Part shown: positions 17,775 through 25,842 of the stretch, piece by piece
Layout of the letters: each line of letters opens with the position of its first letter
Position numbering within the stretch: the first letter of the stretch is position 1
Source: Desulfosarcina widdelii
GTDB lineage: Bacteria > Desulfobacterota > Desulfobacteria > Desulfobacterales > Desulfosarcinaceae
Direction of reading: 5' to 3'
Assembly: GCF_009688965.1 (NCBI RefSeq)
Contig: NZ_AP021875.1
Span: 3,038,001-3,102,000, forward strand
DNA: 64,000 bases
Notes under the pieces: generated by a model
Database searches by the model: none
What the model saw: only the letters and a program-made list of their open reading frames with translations
Told to the model about the DNA's origin: nothing
Position numbers and translations under genes: made by a program

Positions 17775-18464
17775 ATGATCGAATGTCACGATATTACCTT
17801 TCGATATCCGGGGGCAGACACGACGCTTTTTCAAGGGCTCGACCTGGTGATCGACCAGGCGGGTTTTCACGCCCTGTTCGGACCGTCAGGCGTCGGCAAG
17901 ACCTCTCTTGCCAGAATCATTTCGGGTGATATCGAAAAATTTTCCGGGGGGGTGAAAATCGCCGGCGACCGGCCCTGTCTGTACACCCACAACCGGGAGC
18001 GACTGCCCGGATGGTCGCCTGTGGGCCGGCACCTGGAGAAAACCACCCCCGCCGGCCGTCATACCCTGAGAGATGATCTGATCGACGGTTTCGGTCTGTC
18101 GGAGTTGATGGGCATGCGCTACTCCCAGCTCTCCATGGGCCAATGCAACCGGGTCAACCTGCTGCGTTACCTGCTTCAGGATTTCAGCCTACTCATCATG
18201 GACGAGAGTCTGGCCAACGTGGACGAGCCGACCCGGCAGGCCATCCTCTACACCATCAAAACGACTTTTCCTGACGCCGGCTTTTTCTATATTTCCCACA
18301 ACGTCGTGGAGGTATGCCGGTTCTGCGACCGGATCGTGGTTTTTCGCGGCGCCCATAAATCACCCCAGATCCTTCAGATTGGTGGCCAGGACCATTATGC
18401 GGATCGTCCCCTGGACAAGGCCGCCTTGGAGCGGTCCATGCTGGAGGTGATCAATGCTGCATAG
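17775..18464 (+). CDS. ABC transporter ATP-binding protein
   Basis: 229 residues, compact for the family. Walker A is GPSGVGKTS, Walker B LLIMDES, and the signature is LSMGQ rather than LSGGQ. The H-loop His is in FYISHNVVEV. The ATG at 17775 lacks a strong ribosome site; upstream in-frame starts would add residues unlike the family. It overlaps the permease gene by 11 bases. With the permease and the NMT1-like binding protein it forms an importer of the nitrate/sulfonate/taurine/thiamine-precursor class. Confidence 0.9.
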   Translation: MIECHDITFRYPGADTTLFQGLDLVIDQAGFHALFGPSGVGKTSLARIISGDIEKFSGGVKIAGDRPCLYTHNRERLPGWSPVGRHLEKTTPAGRHTLRDDLIDGFGLSELMGMRYSQLSMGQCNRVNLLRYLLQDFSLLIMDESLANVDEPTRQAILYTIKTTFPDAGFFYISHNVVEVCRFCDRIVVFRGAHKSPQILQIGGQDHYADRPLDKAALERSMLEVINAA

Positions 18465-19203
18465 ACGCATCCTTCAATTTCTCATCGTCTACCTGCTGGG
18501 CGTCGGCCTGCTGCTGACTCTCAAGCTCGCTCTGGGACTTTCCGACTACGTCATCCCGGGTCCGGCAAGTGTCTGGCATACGGGCCAGACGCAATTTTTG
18601 CGCTATGCCGGGGATGTGCTCGACACATTCGGCGTGGCTGTTGTCGGCCAGGTGCTCTCCATTATCCTGGCCACAGCCGTTGGCGTGGCCGGCAGACGGG
18701 CCACCTGGTTGGGGTCTTTCATCAAGGTAGCGGCCTACAATGTCCAGGCCTATCCCATCGTAGCCATTGCCCCCATCCTGTTTATCCTGTTGGGAGACGG
18801 CTTTTTAACCCGCCTGTTCATCGCCGCCATGATCTGCTATTTTCCCCTGCTCCTGTCGGTGATCGGCATCATGAGCGAACCGGTTGCCGATATCGAGCAT
18901 TTTTACCGGGTGACCGGACGGCTGCGCTGGCAACTGGAAGTCAAAATCCGGGCATTCGAAAACCTTCACAAGCTGACTACGGTAATCTCGGGAAGCGCGA
19001 CCCTGGCCATGGCCGGAACCATTGTGGCCGAATTCATCGCGGCCAATGCCGGCATCGGCTACAGTATCCGCATTGCCCTGTACCAGAGCGACCTGGCCAA
19101 GATCCTGGTGGCCCTGTTTATCATCGGCATCACGCTCTCCCTGTATCAGGGGCTGCTGGAGATGCTGGGCGCCGGTGTCAAAAAAGCCTGGGCCGCCGGA
19201 TAG
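18454..19203 (+). CDS. ABC transporter permease (SsuC/ThiX class)
   Basis: 249 residues with about six membrane helices and the family's C-terminal cytoplasmic coupling region (EFIAANAGIGYSIRIALYQSD, the EAA-loop area). It resembles permeases for aliphatic sulfonates, nitrate or thiamine precursors; the substrate cannot be read from the sequence. Its start overlaps the ATPase gene. The gap to the binding-protein gene (19406) is 202 bases and holds a 111-bp palindromic repeat. Confidence 0.9.
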   Translation: MLHRRILQFLIVYLLGVGLLLTLKLALGLSDYVIPGPASVWHTGQTQFLRYAGDVLDTFGVAVVGQVLSIILATAVGVAGRRATWLGSFIKVAAYNVQAYPIVAIAPILFILLGDGFLTRLFIAAMICYFPLLLSVIGIMSEPVADIEHFYRVTGRLRWQLEVKIRAFENLHKLTTVISGSATLAMAGTIVAEFIAANAGIGYSIRIALYQSDLAKILVALFIIGITLSLYQGLLEMLGAGVKKAWAAG

Positions 19204-19210
19204 GAAACTT

Positions 19211-19321
19211 GTAAGCGACCATGGGGCTAGCGCATCTGCTTTGCTCCCGGGTACTTGGAGGTTGACCAATACGTCTGCGCCCCCGGCGCCTCACATCTGC
19301 GGCACCCCATGAACGACTACT
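19211..19321 (+). repeat. 111-bp structured repeat, family 2 copy 1
   Basis: Inverted outer arms (GTAAGCGACCATGGGGC against the complement of GCACCCCATGAACGACTAC) enclose a conserved core that includes CGCATCTGCTTTG-y-TCCCGGG, ACGTC and CCGGCG-y-CTC-r-CATCT. The copy at 21370-21480 is also exactly 111 bases, in the opposite orientation, and matches along its length with a few short gaps. It sits between the permease and binding-protein genes of one importer. Short open frames inside it are chance translations of the repeat. Confidence 0.8.
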
Positions 19322-19405
19322 GACCGGGCAGTTGCAGCAAATTGGGCATTTCAACCTCCTTAACGCATACGAAAACTTTCTTTTCAAAAAAAAGGAGGTC
19401 GAGCC

Positions 19406-20401
19406 ATGCGAGCGTCTTGGCGCGTATATCTTTTTATTCTTCTTGTATCGCTATGGGCCGTAAATAGTGGTTGCCTGACGCCCCGCACAGCCGTTGCCGG
19501 GGAAAAAGTAGCCTACCGCCTGAAATGGCTGATCAACGCCAGCACTGCCGGCGACGTCTTTGCAGCCAGTCAGGGATTCTTCGCAGCCCGGGGACTGGAC
19601 GTGGATGTAAAAGCCGGGGGACCTGAGCGCGATGCCATTCGCGAACTGGAGCTGAACTATGCCCAGTTTGGCGTAGCCTCGGCGGACCAGGTGATCCGGG
19701 CGCTGGCCAAGGGGGCCTCGGTCGTGGTGCTGGCCCAGTTGTTTCAGGTCAATCCCCTCCAATGGATCTATCGAACCAAGGACTGCACCATCAAGAAAAC
19801 GCAGGACCTGGCGGGGCGCACTGTCGGCATCACCTACGGCGGCAACGACGAAACCATCATGCGGGCCCTTTTGGCCAGCGCAGGCATGACGGAAGGCCAG
19901 GTCCGCCTGGCCAGCGTACGCTACGACTACACGCCCTTTTTAAATGGCAGCGTATCCATATGGCCTGTCTACCGCAACACCCAGGGAATCTATCTGACGG
20001 ACAAACTCGCTTCAGCAGGCGAACAGGTGGCCTTTTTCGACCCTTCGGATCATGGGGTCCGCTTTGTGGCCAACAGCGTGGTCACCTCCCAGAAAATGAT
20101 CGATCAGCACCCCGACATGGCGAAGCGATTCGTCCGGGCCCTTTTGGCCGGTTGGGAGGCGGCCATGAATCCTGCCAATGAGACCGAAGTCATTCAGGCT
20201 CTGGCCAAATCCGATCCGGACACCTTGCCTGAAACGATGCGCCGCCAACTGGCGGTTACCCGCCGCATGGTCCAGCCGGACCCAACGGTTCCCTTGGGTC
20301 GCATCGATAAATCGGCCTGGCAGCAGACAGAGCAAATCATGGTCGCGCAGAAACTGGTCCCGGATCAGGTTGGTGTTGTTGAGCGGCTCGTGGAACCCTG
20401 A
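19406..20401 (+). CDS. ABC transporter substrate-binding protein, NMT1/THI5-like
   Basis: 331 residues with an N-terminal signal (residues 1-31; a Cys in NSGCLTP is a possible but imperfect lipobox). The mature protein has the NMT1/THI5-like pattern: LKWLINASTAGDVFAASQGFFAARGLDVDV, QFGVASADQVI, and DLAGRTVGITYGGNDETIMRALL. This family binds pyrimidine, riboflavin-precursor, nitrate, taurine or sulfonate ligands. An AAAGGAGG ribosome site precedes the ATG. It belongs with the ATPase and permease just upstream. Confidence 0.9.
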   Translation: MRASWRVYLFILLVSLWAVNSGCLTPRTAVAGEKVAYRLKWLINASTAGDVFAASQGFFAARGLDVDVKAGGPERDAIRELELNYAQFGVASADQVIRALAKGASVVVLAQLFQVNPLQWIYRTKDCTIKKTQDLAGRTVGITYGGNDETIMRALLASAGMTEGQVRLASVRYDYTPFLNGSVSIWPVYRNTQGIYLTDKLASAGEQVAFFDPSDHGVRFVANSVVTSQKMIDQHPDMAKRFVRALLAGWEAAMNPANETEVIQALAKSDPDTLPETMRRQLAVTRRMVQPDPTVPLGRIDKSAWQQTEQIMVAQKLVPDQVGVVERLVEP

Positions 20402-20439
20402 CGGATTGGCAAGAGGCCAAAATCTGTACTTCCCTTGGC

Positions 20440-21183
20440 CTATTCGGGGTATTGTTCCTTGATCTTGGCGTGCAGTTTTTGAGAACGCATCCACAGGTAG
20501 CCCGTATCGGACTGGTGGTCGTAGGACAACTGCCGGTCAGTTCCCCCGCCGCGCCAGCGATACTTGTCCGGCTGGCCGGGAACCGGGTCGGCTTCACCGT
20601 AGCGTCGGAACGCCTCGGCTTTTAAATCGAGAAAGTCCATGTAATTGCTGACTTCGACAAGGATGGTGTACAGCTGCTTCTTCCAGAAACCGAAAACGAT
20701 ATTGTCGACCCGCGCACGAACGAACCGTTTTCTGGCTTTTGGACGGCTGTACTGCTCAACGCCCCCGTACGCGGGATCGGTTTGGACAAATTCAAGCCCG
20801 TCGATCTGCGAAGGCGGCTGGCCCCATTTCACCCCCAGGTACCCGGCATCGTCGCCGACCGATGGCTGGAATCCGGGCAGCCGTTCGGGGATGCCGATGT
20901 CGGGAGGCGCTGACGGATTGGGCAGTGATTGCGGGACCGACGGCTTTGGGGGCGGCGGTGGCGGTTTGGCCGGGGTCTGCGAATGGATCAGACGCTCTAC
21001 GGCCTGCGCATCGACCCGAACCACCCGACCGTCGCGATAATAGCAGACGGCCCCATTCTCTTCCCAGGCCTTGGAGGTCTGGAACATCTCGCCGGATTTG
21101 AGGATGACCATATCGGCATCGACCGGGCCGAGGCCAATGGCCATGAGGATGGAAAAAATCAAGAAAACCCGCTTGCTCTGCAT
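20440..21183 (-). CDS. Secreted protein with proline-rich linker, unknown function
   Basis: 247 residues from the ATG at 21183 (AAGG at about 9 bases). The signal peptide ends near GPVDADM. A short N-terminal module (VILKSGEMFQTSKAWEENGAVCYYRDGRVVRVDAQAVERLI) is of a type seen in secreted proteins of this group. A run of prolines (PPPPPPK) leads to a C-terminal domain (about 125-247: YLGVKWGQPPSQIDGLE, then FLDLKAEAFRRYGEAD). No catalytic motif seen. It is convergent with the binding-protein gene. Confidence 0.75.
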   Translation of the reverse strand: MQSKRVFLIFSILMAIGLGPVDADMVILKSGEMFQTSKAWEENGAVCYYRDGRVVRVDAQAVERLIHSQTPAKPPPPPPKPSVPQSLPNPSAPPDIGIPERLPGFQPSVGDDAGYLGVKWGQPPSQIDGLEFVQTDPAYGGVEQYSRPKARKRFVRARVDNIVFGFWKKQLYTILVEVSNYMDFLDLKAEAFRRYGEADPVPGQPDKYRWRGGGTDRQLSYDHQSDTGYLWMRSQKLHAKIKEQYPE

Positions 21184-21369
21184 CGATACGAACCTTCCCA
21201 ATGAGCGGTGAATCGGGGAAAACGACACGCCCGGATCCATCGAACACAGGGTATCCCCCTACCCGCCTCCTGTCAAAGAAAAAGCTTTGAATTTCTCATG
21301 ACAATGGCATAAGCTGCCGGAACCTGTTCACGGGGTTGAAACGCCCAAGGAATTCCAACCCCTCGCAAG

Positions 21370-21480
21370 GTAAGCGTTTACAGGGTGCTTTAGATGCGAG
21401 ACGCCGGGCATGCCGACGTACTTTTCCCGTACTTCAAATGCCCGGGAACAAAGCAGATGCGGTGCCCTGTGAACGCTTAC
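21370..21480 (-). repeat. 111-bp structured repeat, family 2 copy 2
   Basis: Second copy of the element at 19211-19321, in opposite orientation. The outer arms pair almost perfectly (GTAAGCGTTTACAGGGTGC at the left, GTGCCCTGTGAACGCTTAC at the right). Several arm positions differ from copy 1. It lies in the gap between the divergent secreted-protein and NFACT-R genes. Confidence 0.8.
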
Positions 21481-21517
21481 AGCTGCCGTTTTCAACGATT
21501 ATGTCAGCGAGGCGCCA

Positions 21518-21925
21518 TTGGCAGCCAGAACGAACAATCCTCGCCGTCGACCGGAACCGCCGCGCGTATGGACGTATACGCTGCCCGGCGGCCACCGGGT
21601 GATGGCCGGCAAAACCGATGCCGACAACGACCGGCTCAGCCTGAAAATCGCCGGTCCCGGGGATTGGTGGTTTCATGTCCGCGGTATGCCCGGCAGCCAT
21701 GTGGTCCTTAAAACCGCCGACGGGCAAGAGCCGGATCGGGAAACCCTGGAGCAGACGGCCGCCATCGCCGCTTTCCACAGCAAAGCCAGGTCAGGAGGCG
21801 TGGTTGCCGTTTCCGGAACGCTGGCGCGCTATGTTACCAAACCCCGCGGTGCCAAACCGGGCAGCGTGAGCATCCGCAAAGAACGCGTCTTCAAGGTCAG
21901 GCCAGCTCTGCCGGATGCCGGGTAG
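21518..21925 (+). CDS. NFACT-R (DUF814) domain RNA-binding protein
   Basis: 135 residues covering one NFACT RNA-binding domain: TLPGGHRVMAGKTDADNDRLSLKIA, DWWFHVRGMPGSHVVL, then AAFHSKARSGGVVAVSGTLARYVTKPRGAKPGSV. Such domains occur at the C-terminus of RqcH/Rqc2-type ribosome-quality-control proteins and also as free-standing proteins. Only a TTG start (21518, with GAGG at 6 bases) gives a complete domain; no ATG fits. It is followed after 60 bases by the carbonic-anhydrase-like gene. Confidence 0.85.
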   Translation: MAARTNNPRRRPEPPRVWTYTLPGGHRVMAGKTDADNDRLSLKIAGPGDWWFHVRGMPGSHVVLKTADGQEPDRETLEQTAAIAAFHSKARSGGVVAVSGTLARYVTKPRGAKPGSVSIRKERVFKVRPALPDAG

Positions 21926-21985
21926 AAGCAGAACCGACTGTCCGGATGACCATCCATCCAAAACTGATGCTGAAAGGATTCTTTG

Positions 21986-22510
21986 ATGCTGTATCAATTC
22001 GACGGGAAGCAGCCCCAAGTGGAAACGGGAACCTATGTTAGCGAGCTGGCCCATGTCATCGGAGACGTGATTATCGGAAAGCAATGTTATATCGGCCATG
22101 GCGCCATCATCCGGGGGGACTACGGCCGGATTGTCATCGGCGACGGCACGGCCGTGGAGGAAGGCGTTATCATTCACGCCCCTCCCGGAGACACCCATAC
22201 CATCGGGCGCAAGGTCACCCTGGGGCATGGCGCCGTTCTTCATGGAAGATCCATCGGTGACCTGGCCGTAATCGGTATGGGTTCGATTCTCAGCATTTTC
22301 AGCCAGGTGGGGCAACGCAGTATCGTCGCCGAGGGCAGCGTGGTCAAACTCAACCAGGTTATTCCGGAAAAGGTGGTCGTTGCGGGAAATCCAGCCAGGG
22401 TGGTACGGGCGGTCAGCGAACAGGATGAAGAAATGTGGGCCTACGGCAAGCAGGTTTATATCGATCTGGCAGCCAAATACCTGAAGCAGGATATGGTTCC
22501 CGTCTCCTGA
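21986..22510 (+). CDS. Gamma-class carbonic anhydrase-like hexapeptide-repeat protein
   Basis: 174 residues forming a left-handed beta helix: repeated I/V-G-x-x-x-x-I units (VIGDVIIGKQCYIGHGAIIRGDYGRIVIGDGTAVEEGVIIHAPP). The first metal-ligand His is replaced or shifted in this group, while the later HGAVLHG and GNPARVVR segments are typical of YrdA/PaaY-like proteins. Activity as a carbonic anhydrase is not certain. The ATG at 21986 follows AAAGGA at 9 bases. Confidence 0.85.
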   Translation: MLYQFDGKQPQVETGTYVSELAHVIGDVIIGKQCYIGHGAIIRGDYGRIVIGDGTAVEEGVIIHAPPGDTHTIGRKVTLGHGAVLHGRSIGDLAVIGMGSILSIFSQVGQRSIVAEGSVVKLNQVIPEKVVVAGNPARVVRAVSEQDEEMWAYGKQVYIDLAAKYLKQDMVPVS

Positions 22511-22519
22511 ACCGGCGGC

Positions 22520-22810
22520 TTATTGCAGCCAGGGCCTGGAAAGCCGCCGGCCATGGTCGCCGAAGAAAACCAGTTTCGGGCAGCGAAGGCGCAGATCGGA
22601 AAGATTGCGCTGCAGGACCGCCTGGCCGAAAGGGTGTATTGCTTTCAGACCGCTGGTATCGATTACGACCTGATCCACACCCTGCTCACAGGCGGCCAAG
22701 GCGTTGATCAGTTCATGGGCGGAAGTACCGTCGAAGTCGCCATCGAGAGCGAGGCGGACACTGTTTTTCGATTGGCTTCGAAGTCGATAGATCTTGAAGT
22801 TCACGGCCAT
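22520..22810 (-). CDS. STAS-like protein lacking the phosphorylatable serine
   Basis: 96 residues from the ATG at 22810 (AAGG at 7 bases). The pattern fits a STAS fold (VRLALDGDFDGTSAHELINAL, then VDQVVIDTSGLKAIHPFGQAVLQRNL). The loop that normally carries the conserved Ser/Thr reads AIHPFG, so regulation by phosphorylation is unlikely. It ends 10 bases from the convergent carbonic-anhydrase-like gene. A regulatory role is inferred only from the fold. Confidence 0.65.
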   Translation of the reverse strand: MAVNFKIYRLRSQSKNSVRLALDGDFDGTSAHELINALAACEQGVDQVVIDTSGLKAIHPFGQAVLQRNLSDLRLRCPKLVFFGDHGRRLSRPWLQ

Positions 22811-23333
22811 CGGCTGCCTTCCTTTCGACCGCCGCACAACGGCGGAATCCATTGCCGACCAAGGGCGCGGGAAATGGGTGGTCGGCGGTTGGGACGGGGA
22901 AAGCGGTGAAACGGCGGGAGGTTCAACCGGGGAGCCGGATATCCGGTCCAGGCAAGTCCAATGGTCAGCCTTCACTTACCGGTTCACGCTTCATTGAAAA
23001 GCAATGAGCAATGATAATGCCGTTTTTTATCCGGCGGGCTAATAATTTTTTTATTTCCTTTGATATCAAACTGATAACTCTCACCTCGAAATTTATAGCA
23101 AAGACATCTCCCGATTGATTTAGGAAATCCGTTACCCACTCTCCATGAATATTATGTTATACTGCTTTTTACTGCTCCTTTCGGTGGCCCCCGCTCCAAG
23201 ATAAGCTAAAGTTTTCAGTAAAGATTCCGATGATAGCCCCAATCGGATGATCACTTTTAGGAACACGACGAAAACCGACAAAGCGGCCTTCACGGATGGC
23301 AGCAAGCGACAGGCAAAAGTAGGATAGACTTTC
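22811..23333. other. Long divergent intergenic region before fapA
   Basis: About 520 bases. The half from 22980 to 23210 is AT-rich and likely holds the promoter of the FapA-like gene. A short hairpin (TCCGAT with ATCGGA, about 23225-23250) lies in the leader. I compared the leader with the c-di-GMP GEMM riboswitch pattern and found no convincing match. A minus-strand open frame here is not supported by a start or a family match. Confidence 0.35.
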
Positions 23334-25199
23334 ATGACGGACGATCAAGCAGCAAATAACAGGTTTGGCGAGATTGCCGTTGAAATGAACTTTGTCGAGC
23401 AGGAAAAAATCGACAAAGCTCTGGTGGTCCAAAAACGCATTTTTCAAAAGGCAGGGGTTTCCATGCCCATCGGTCAGATATTGGTTGAAATGGGCACCAT
23501 TACCGCCGATGTATGTAAAGAAATCCTTGAGATGCAGCGGGAGATCGAAAACAAACTGGCTGCCGCGACCGGCGGAAATACCCCGAAAAAGAAACCTTCC
23601 GGGCAGGTGACCGCCAAAGGGGACAATGAGCTGGACATCCGGGTTTCAAGGGACAAACTGACCGTCACGGCAACCATCGAGGGAAAGGTTCCGGCAACCG
23701 AATTCGACGTCAATGACGTCAAGGTGATGCTCCATTCCGAAAGCATTCTTTACGGCATCGTTGAAGACAAGCAGATCGAGGCTTTTCTGAAAGGCGAGTC
23801 CGAAGTGGAAGAAGGTTTGGTCATTGCCAAAGGCACCGCCCCTGTTCCGGACACGCCGCCTGAACTCAAGTACCATTTCGACACCGACCCGCTGAAAGTC
23901 GGGACCCTGACCGAAGACGGCTTGATGGATTGGAAGGAACGGGGGAGCCTGCCCCAGGTAAAAGAAGGGGACCTGCTCGCGGAAAAAATACCGGGACCTC
24001 CGGGCAAGGAAGGGATGGACGTATACGGCAAGAAGATTCCCATCCCCAAAGCACGCGATAAAAGGTTCAAATGCGGCAAGGGTGCCCGGAAATCCGAAGA
24101 CGGCATGCAGGTATACGCCACTCAGACCGGATTCGCCAAACTGTCCTTCAACGGCGAAATTTCGGTGATGCCCACCTTGCATATCGAGGGAGACATCTCC
24201 CTGGAAACCGGACATGTAACCTTCGATGGACATATCGAAGTGACCGGCACCGTCGAGAAAGGCTACCGGGTAAAAGGGGGCAGCCTGCGAGCAAATGAAA
24301 TCCGCGATGCCCAGGTCGATATTGACGGTGACATCACCGCGACCAAAGGCATTTTGGGAGCCACCATTCGATGCGGCGGCAATCTAAAGGCCGGTCACAT
24401 CAACAATGCCGATATCGTTCTGGCCGGTGACATCGCTGTTGAAAAAGAGGTCATCGAATCGAAAATCGAAGCCAATGGGCGCTTTTTGATCAATGACGGC
24501 ATCATCATCGGTTCCACCATTTCCGCAAAAATGGGGATCAGTGCCATGGACATCGGAACCGAAGCGTCCAAATCCAGCGAGTTGATCGTCGGCATCGATC
24601 AGCAGATGGAACGGGAGGCCGAGTCCATCGCAGCAGAAATACAGTCCATTAAAAAAGAGCGGGAAAGCCTTCCAAAACGCCTGGAAAAACTCAAAGAACA
24701 GTCGGACCACGTCAATACCCGGCTGGGGGAAGTCGCCCAGGAGCAGGACAAATGCATGGTTCAACATCGGCAGCTACAGAAAGAGGTGGACACCGATTCG
24801 CTGAATCAAGGCGATGTCGCCGCCGAAAAGCTGCAACAACGGATACTTGAACTGCAAGCCAAACAGGAAGCCTACGACGAAGAAGTGGCCGGGCTCATGG
24901 AGCAGGACGATGCGATCAGCCAGGAAATTGAGGCCACGGAAGCCAGAATCGTTGAATCCAAAGAGAGAACCGAGGAATTGAACACCCGGCTGGATGCGAT
25001 TGCCGAAGCCCGGAAAACGGATCAAGGCATCGCGGCCGTCAAGATCGGCGGCAACGTCTTTTCAGGAACCAAGCTTACCGGACCGCACAGCGTGCTGGTC
25101 CTGCAAGAAAACCTCAAGCGGCTGTCCATCGTCGAAACGGACAAACCGGATCATGAAGGCGCCAAGCGCTGGCGATTCGAGTTGGCCCCTTTTCGGTAA
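23334..25199 (+). CDS. fapA: FapA (DUF342) family protein
   Basis: 621 residues. An N-terminal segment (about 1-80, with RFGEIAVEMNFVEQEKIDKAL) precedes the FapA region: a beta-rich domain (EKIPGPPGKEGMDVYGKKIP), a right-handed beta-helix section (LHIEGDISLETGHVTFDGHIEVTGTV and following repeats) and a long coiled coil (about 420-570), closed by a small C-terminal domain. FapA proteins are linked to flagellar or cell-polarity functions in some bacteria. No flagellar genes are in this window. AGGA precedes the ATG at 8-9 bases. Confidence 0.88.
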   Translation: MTDDQAANNRFGEIAVEMNFVEQEKIDKALVVQKRIFQKAGVSMPIGQILVEMGTITADVCKEILEMQREIENKLAAATGGNTPKKKPSGQVTAKGDNELDIRVSRDKLTVTATIEGKVPATEFDVNDVKVMLHSESILYGIVEDKQIEAFLKGESEVEEGLVIAKGTAPVPDTPPELKYHFDTDPLKVGTLTEDGLMDWKERGSLPQVKEGDLLAEKIPGPPGKEGMDVYGKKIPIPKARDKRFKCGKGARKSEDGMQVYATQTGFAKLSFNGEISVMPTLHIEGDISLETGHVTFDGHIEVTGTVEKGYRVKGGSLRANEIRDAQVDIDGDITATKGILGATIRCGGNLKAGHINNADIVLAGDIAVEKEVIESKIEANGRFLINDGIIIGSTISAKMGISAMDIGTEASKSSELIVGIDQQMEREAESIAAEIQSIKKERESLPKRLEKLKEQSDHVNTRLGEVAQEQDKCMVQHRQLQKEVDTDSLNQGDVAAEKLQQRILELQAKQEAYDEEVAGLMEQDDAISQEIEATEARIVESKERTEELNTRLDAIAEARKTDQGIAAVKIGGNVFSGTKLTGPHSVLVLQENLKRLSIVETDKPDHEGAKRWRFELAPFR

Positions 25200-25353
25200 A
25201 ATGCATGCGAACGCACTGCTGTCAATTCCTCCCGGTGTCCACAGCGATTAAAATAATGTTTTTGGCAAGACCACTGGGAGGAAGCTGTATAATCAATACC
25301 GCGACCACCAATAACGCAGTCCAAAAACATTGCCTTTAACGCTATATATTCGC

Positions 25354-25382
25354 TTGACGGAAGCCTTTCCAGAATATATAGG
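25354..25382 (+). promoter_or_regulatory. Candidate sigma70 promoter of the HU gene
   Basis: TTGACG at 25354-25359 and an overlapping TATATA/TATAGG block at 25375-25382, with 15 or 17 bases between. It lies about 55 bases before the HU start codon in a 236-base noncoding gap. Confidence 0.5.
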
Positions 25383-25435
25383 TGGCCACCTAAACAATTT
25401 TGACAGGCCAACCAAACGAGGGAGGAAAACAAAAA

Positions 25436-25705
25436 ATGAACAAAGGTGATTTAATCAACGAAATCGCTCAAATCGTAGCGACCAAAAAACAGGCTCAGGA
25501 AGTTGTGGACACCGTTTTCTCCGTGATCACCAATTCCCTGAAAAAAAACGAACCCGTCCAGATCGCCGGTTTTGGCAGCTTCAAAACCGCCAAGCGCGAA
25601 GCTCGCACCGGACGCAACCCCCAGACCGGCGCCGAAATTCAAATCGCCGCCAGGACCGTTCCCAAGTTCGTACCGGGAAAAGCGCTCAAAGATGAGCTGA
25701 AATAG
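25436..25705 (+). CDS. hup: HU-family DNA-binding protein
   Basis: 89 residues, the standard HU length. Motifs: MNKGDLINEIA start, the central QIAGFGSFKTAKREARTGRNPQTG arm region with the RNP motif that inserts its proline into DNA, and the C-terminal VPKFVPGKALKDEL. It bends and compacts DNA and supports recombination and replication. A GGGAGG ribosome site and the strong terminator right after the gene suggest a highly expressed single-gene transcript. Confidence 0.97.
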   Translation: MNKGDLINEIAQIVATKKQAQEVVDTVFSVITNSLKKNEPVQIAGFGSFKTAKREARTGRNPQTGAEIQIAARTVPKFVPGKALKDELK

Positions 25706-25732
25706 CGGTCTCCTTATATTCTGAAAAAAGCG

Positions 25733-25760
25733 AAGGCAGGGCTTTGGCCCTGCCTTTTTT
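25733..25760 (+). terminator. Rho-independent terminator after HU gene
   Basis: A perfect 10-bp stem AAGGCAGGGC / GCCCTGCCTT with a TTTG loop, followed directly by a T-run. It begins 28 bases after the HU stop. Confidence 0.92.
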
Positions 25761-25842
25761 ATGGTCCGGCAGAGTTGCAAGCTCGGGGCTCCACCCTCTA
25801 CGCAATTGACTTTCACCAGGGGGGTTGTTAATACCTTAAGCC

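Noticed and set aside
19204..19405. Possible TPP or other riboswitch before the binding-protein gene
   Set aside because: No TPP core (CTGAGA, ACCTGA) is present; the segment is explained by the 111-bp repeat that also occurs at 21370-21480.
21336..21711. Small Cys-containing open frames at 21336-21602 and 21394-21711
   Set aside because: They read through the 111-bp repeat and then run out of frame over the NFACT-R gene; the similar peptide pattern in copy 1 follows from the shared repeat.
22980..23333. Possible c-di-GMP (GEMM) riboswitch in the fapA leader
   Set aside because: The spacing and the GCAAAGCC-type core of GEMM are not present; only a short unrelated hairpin is seen.
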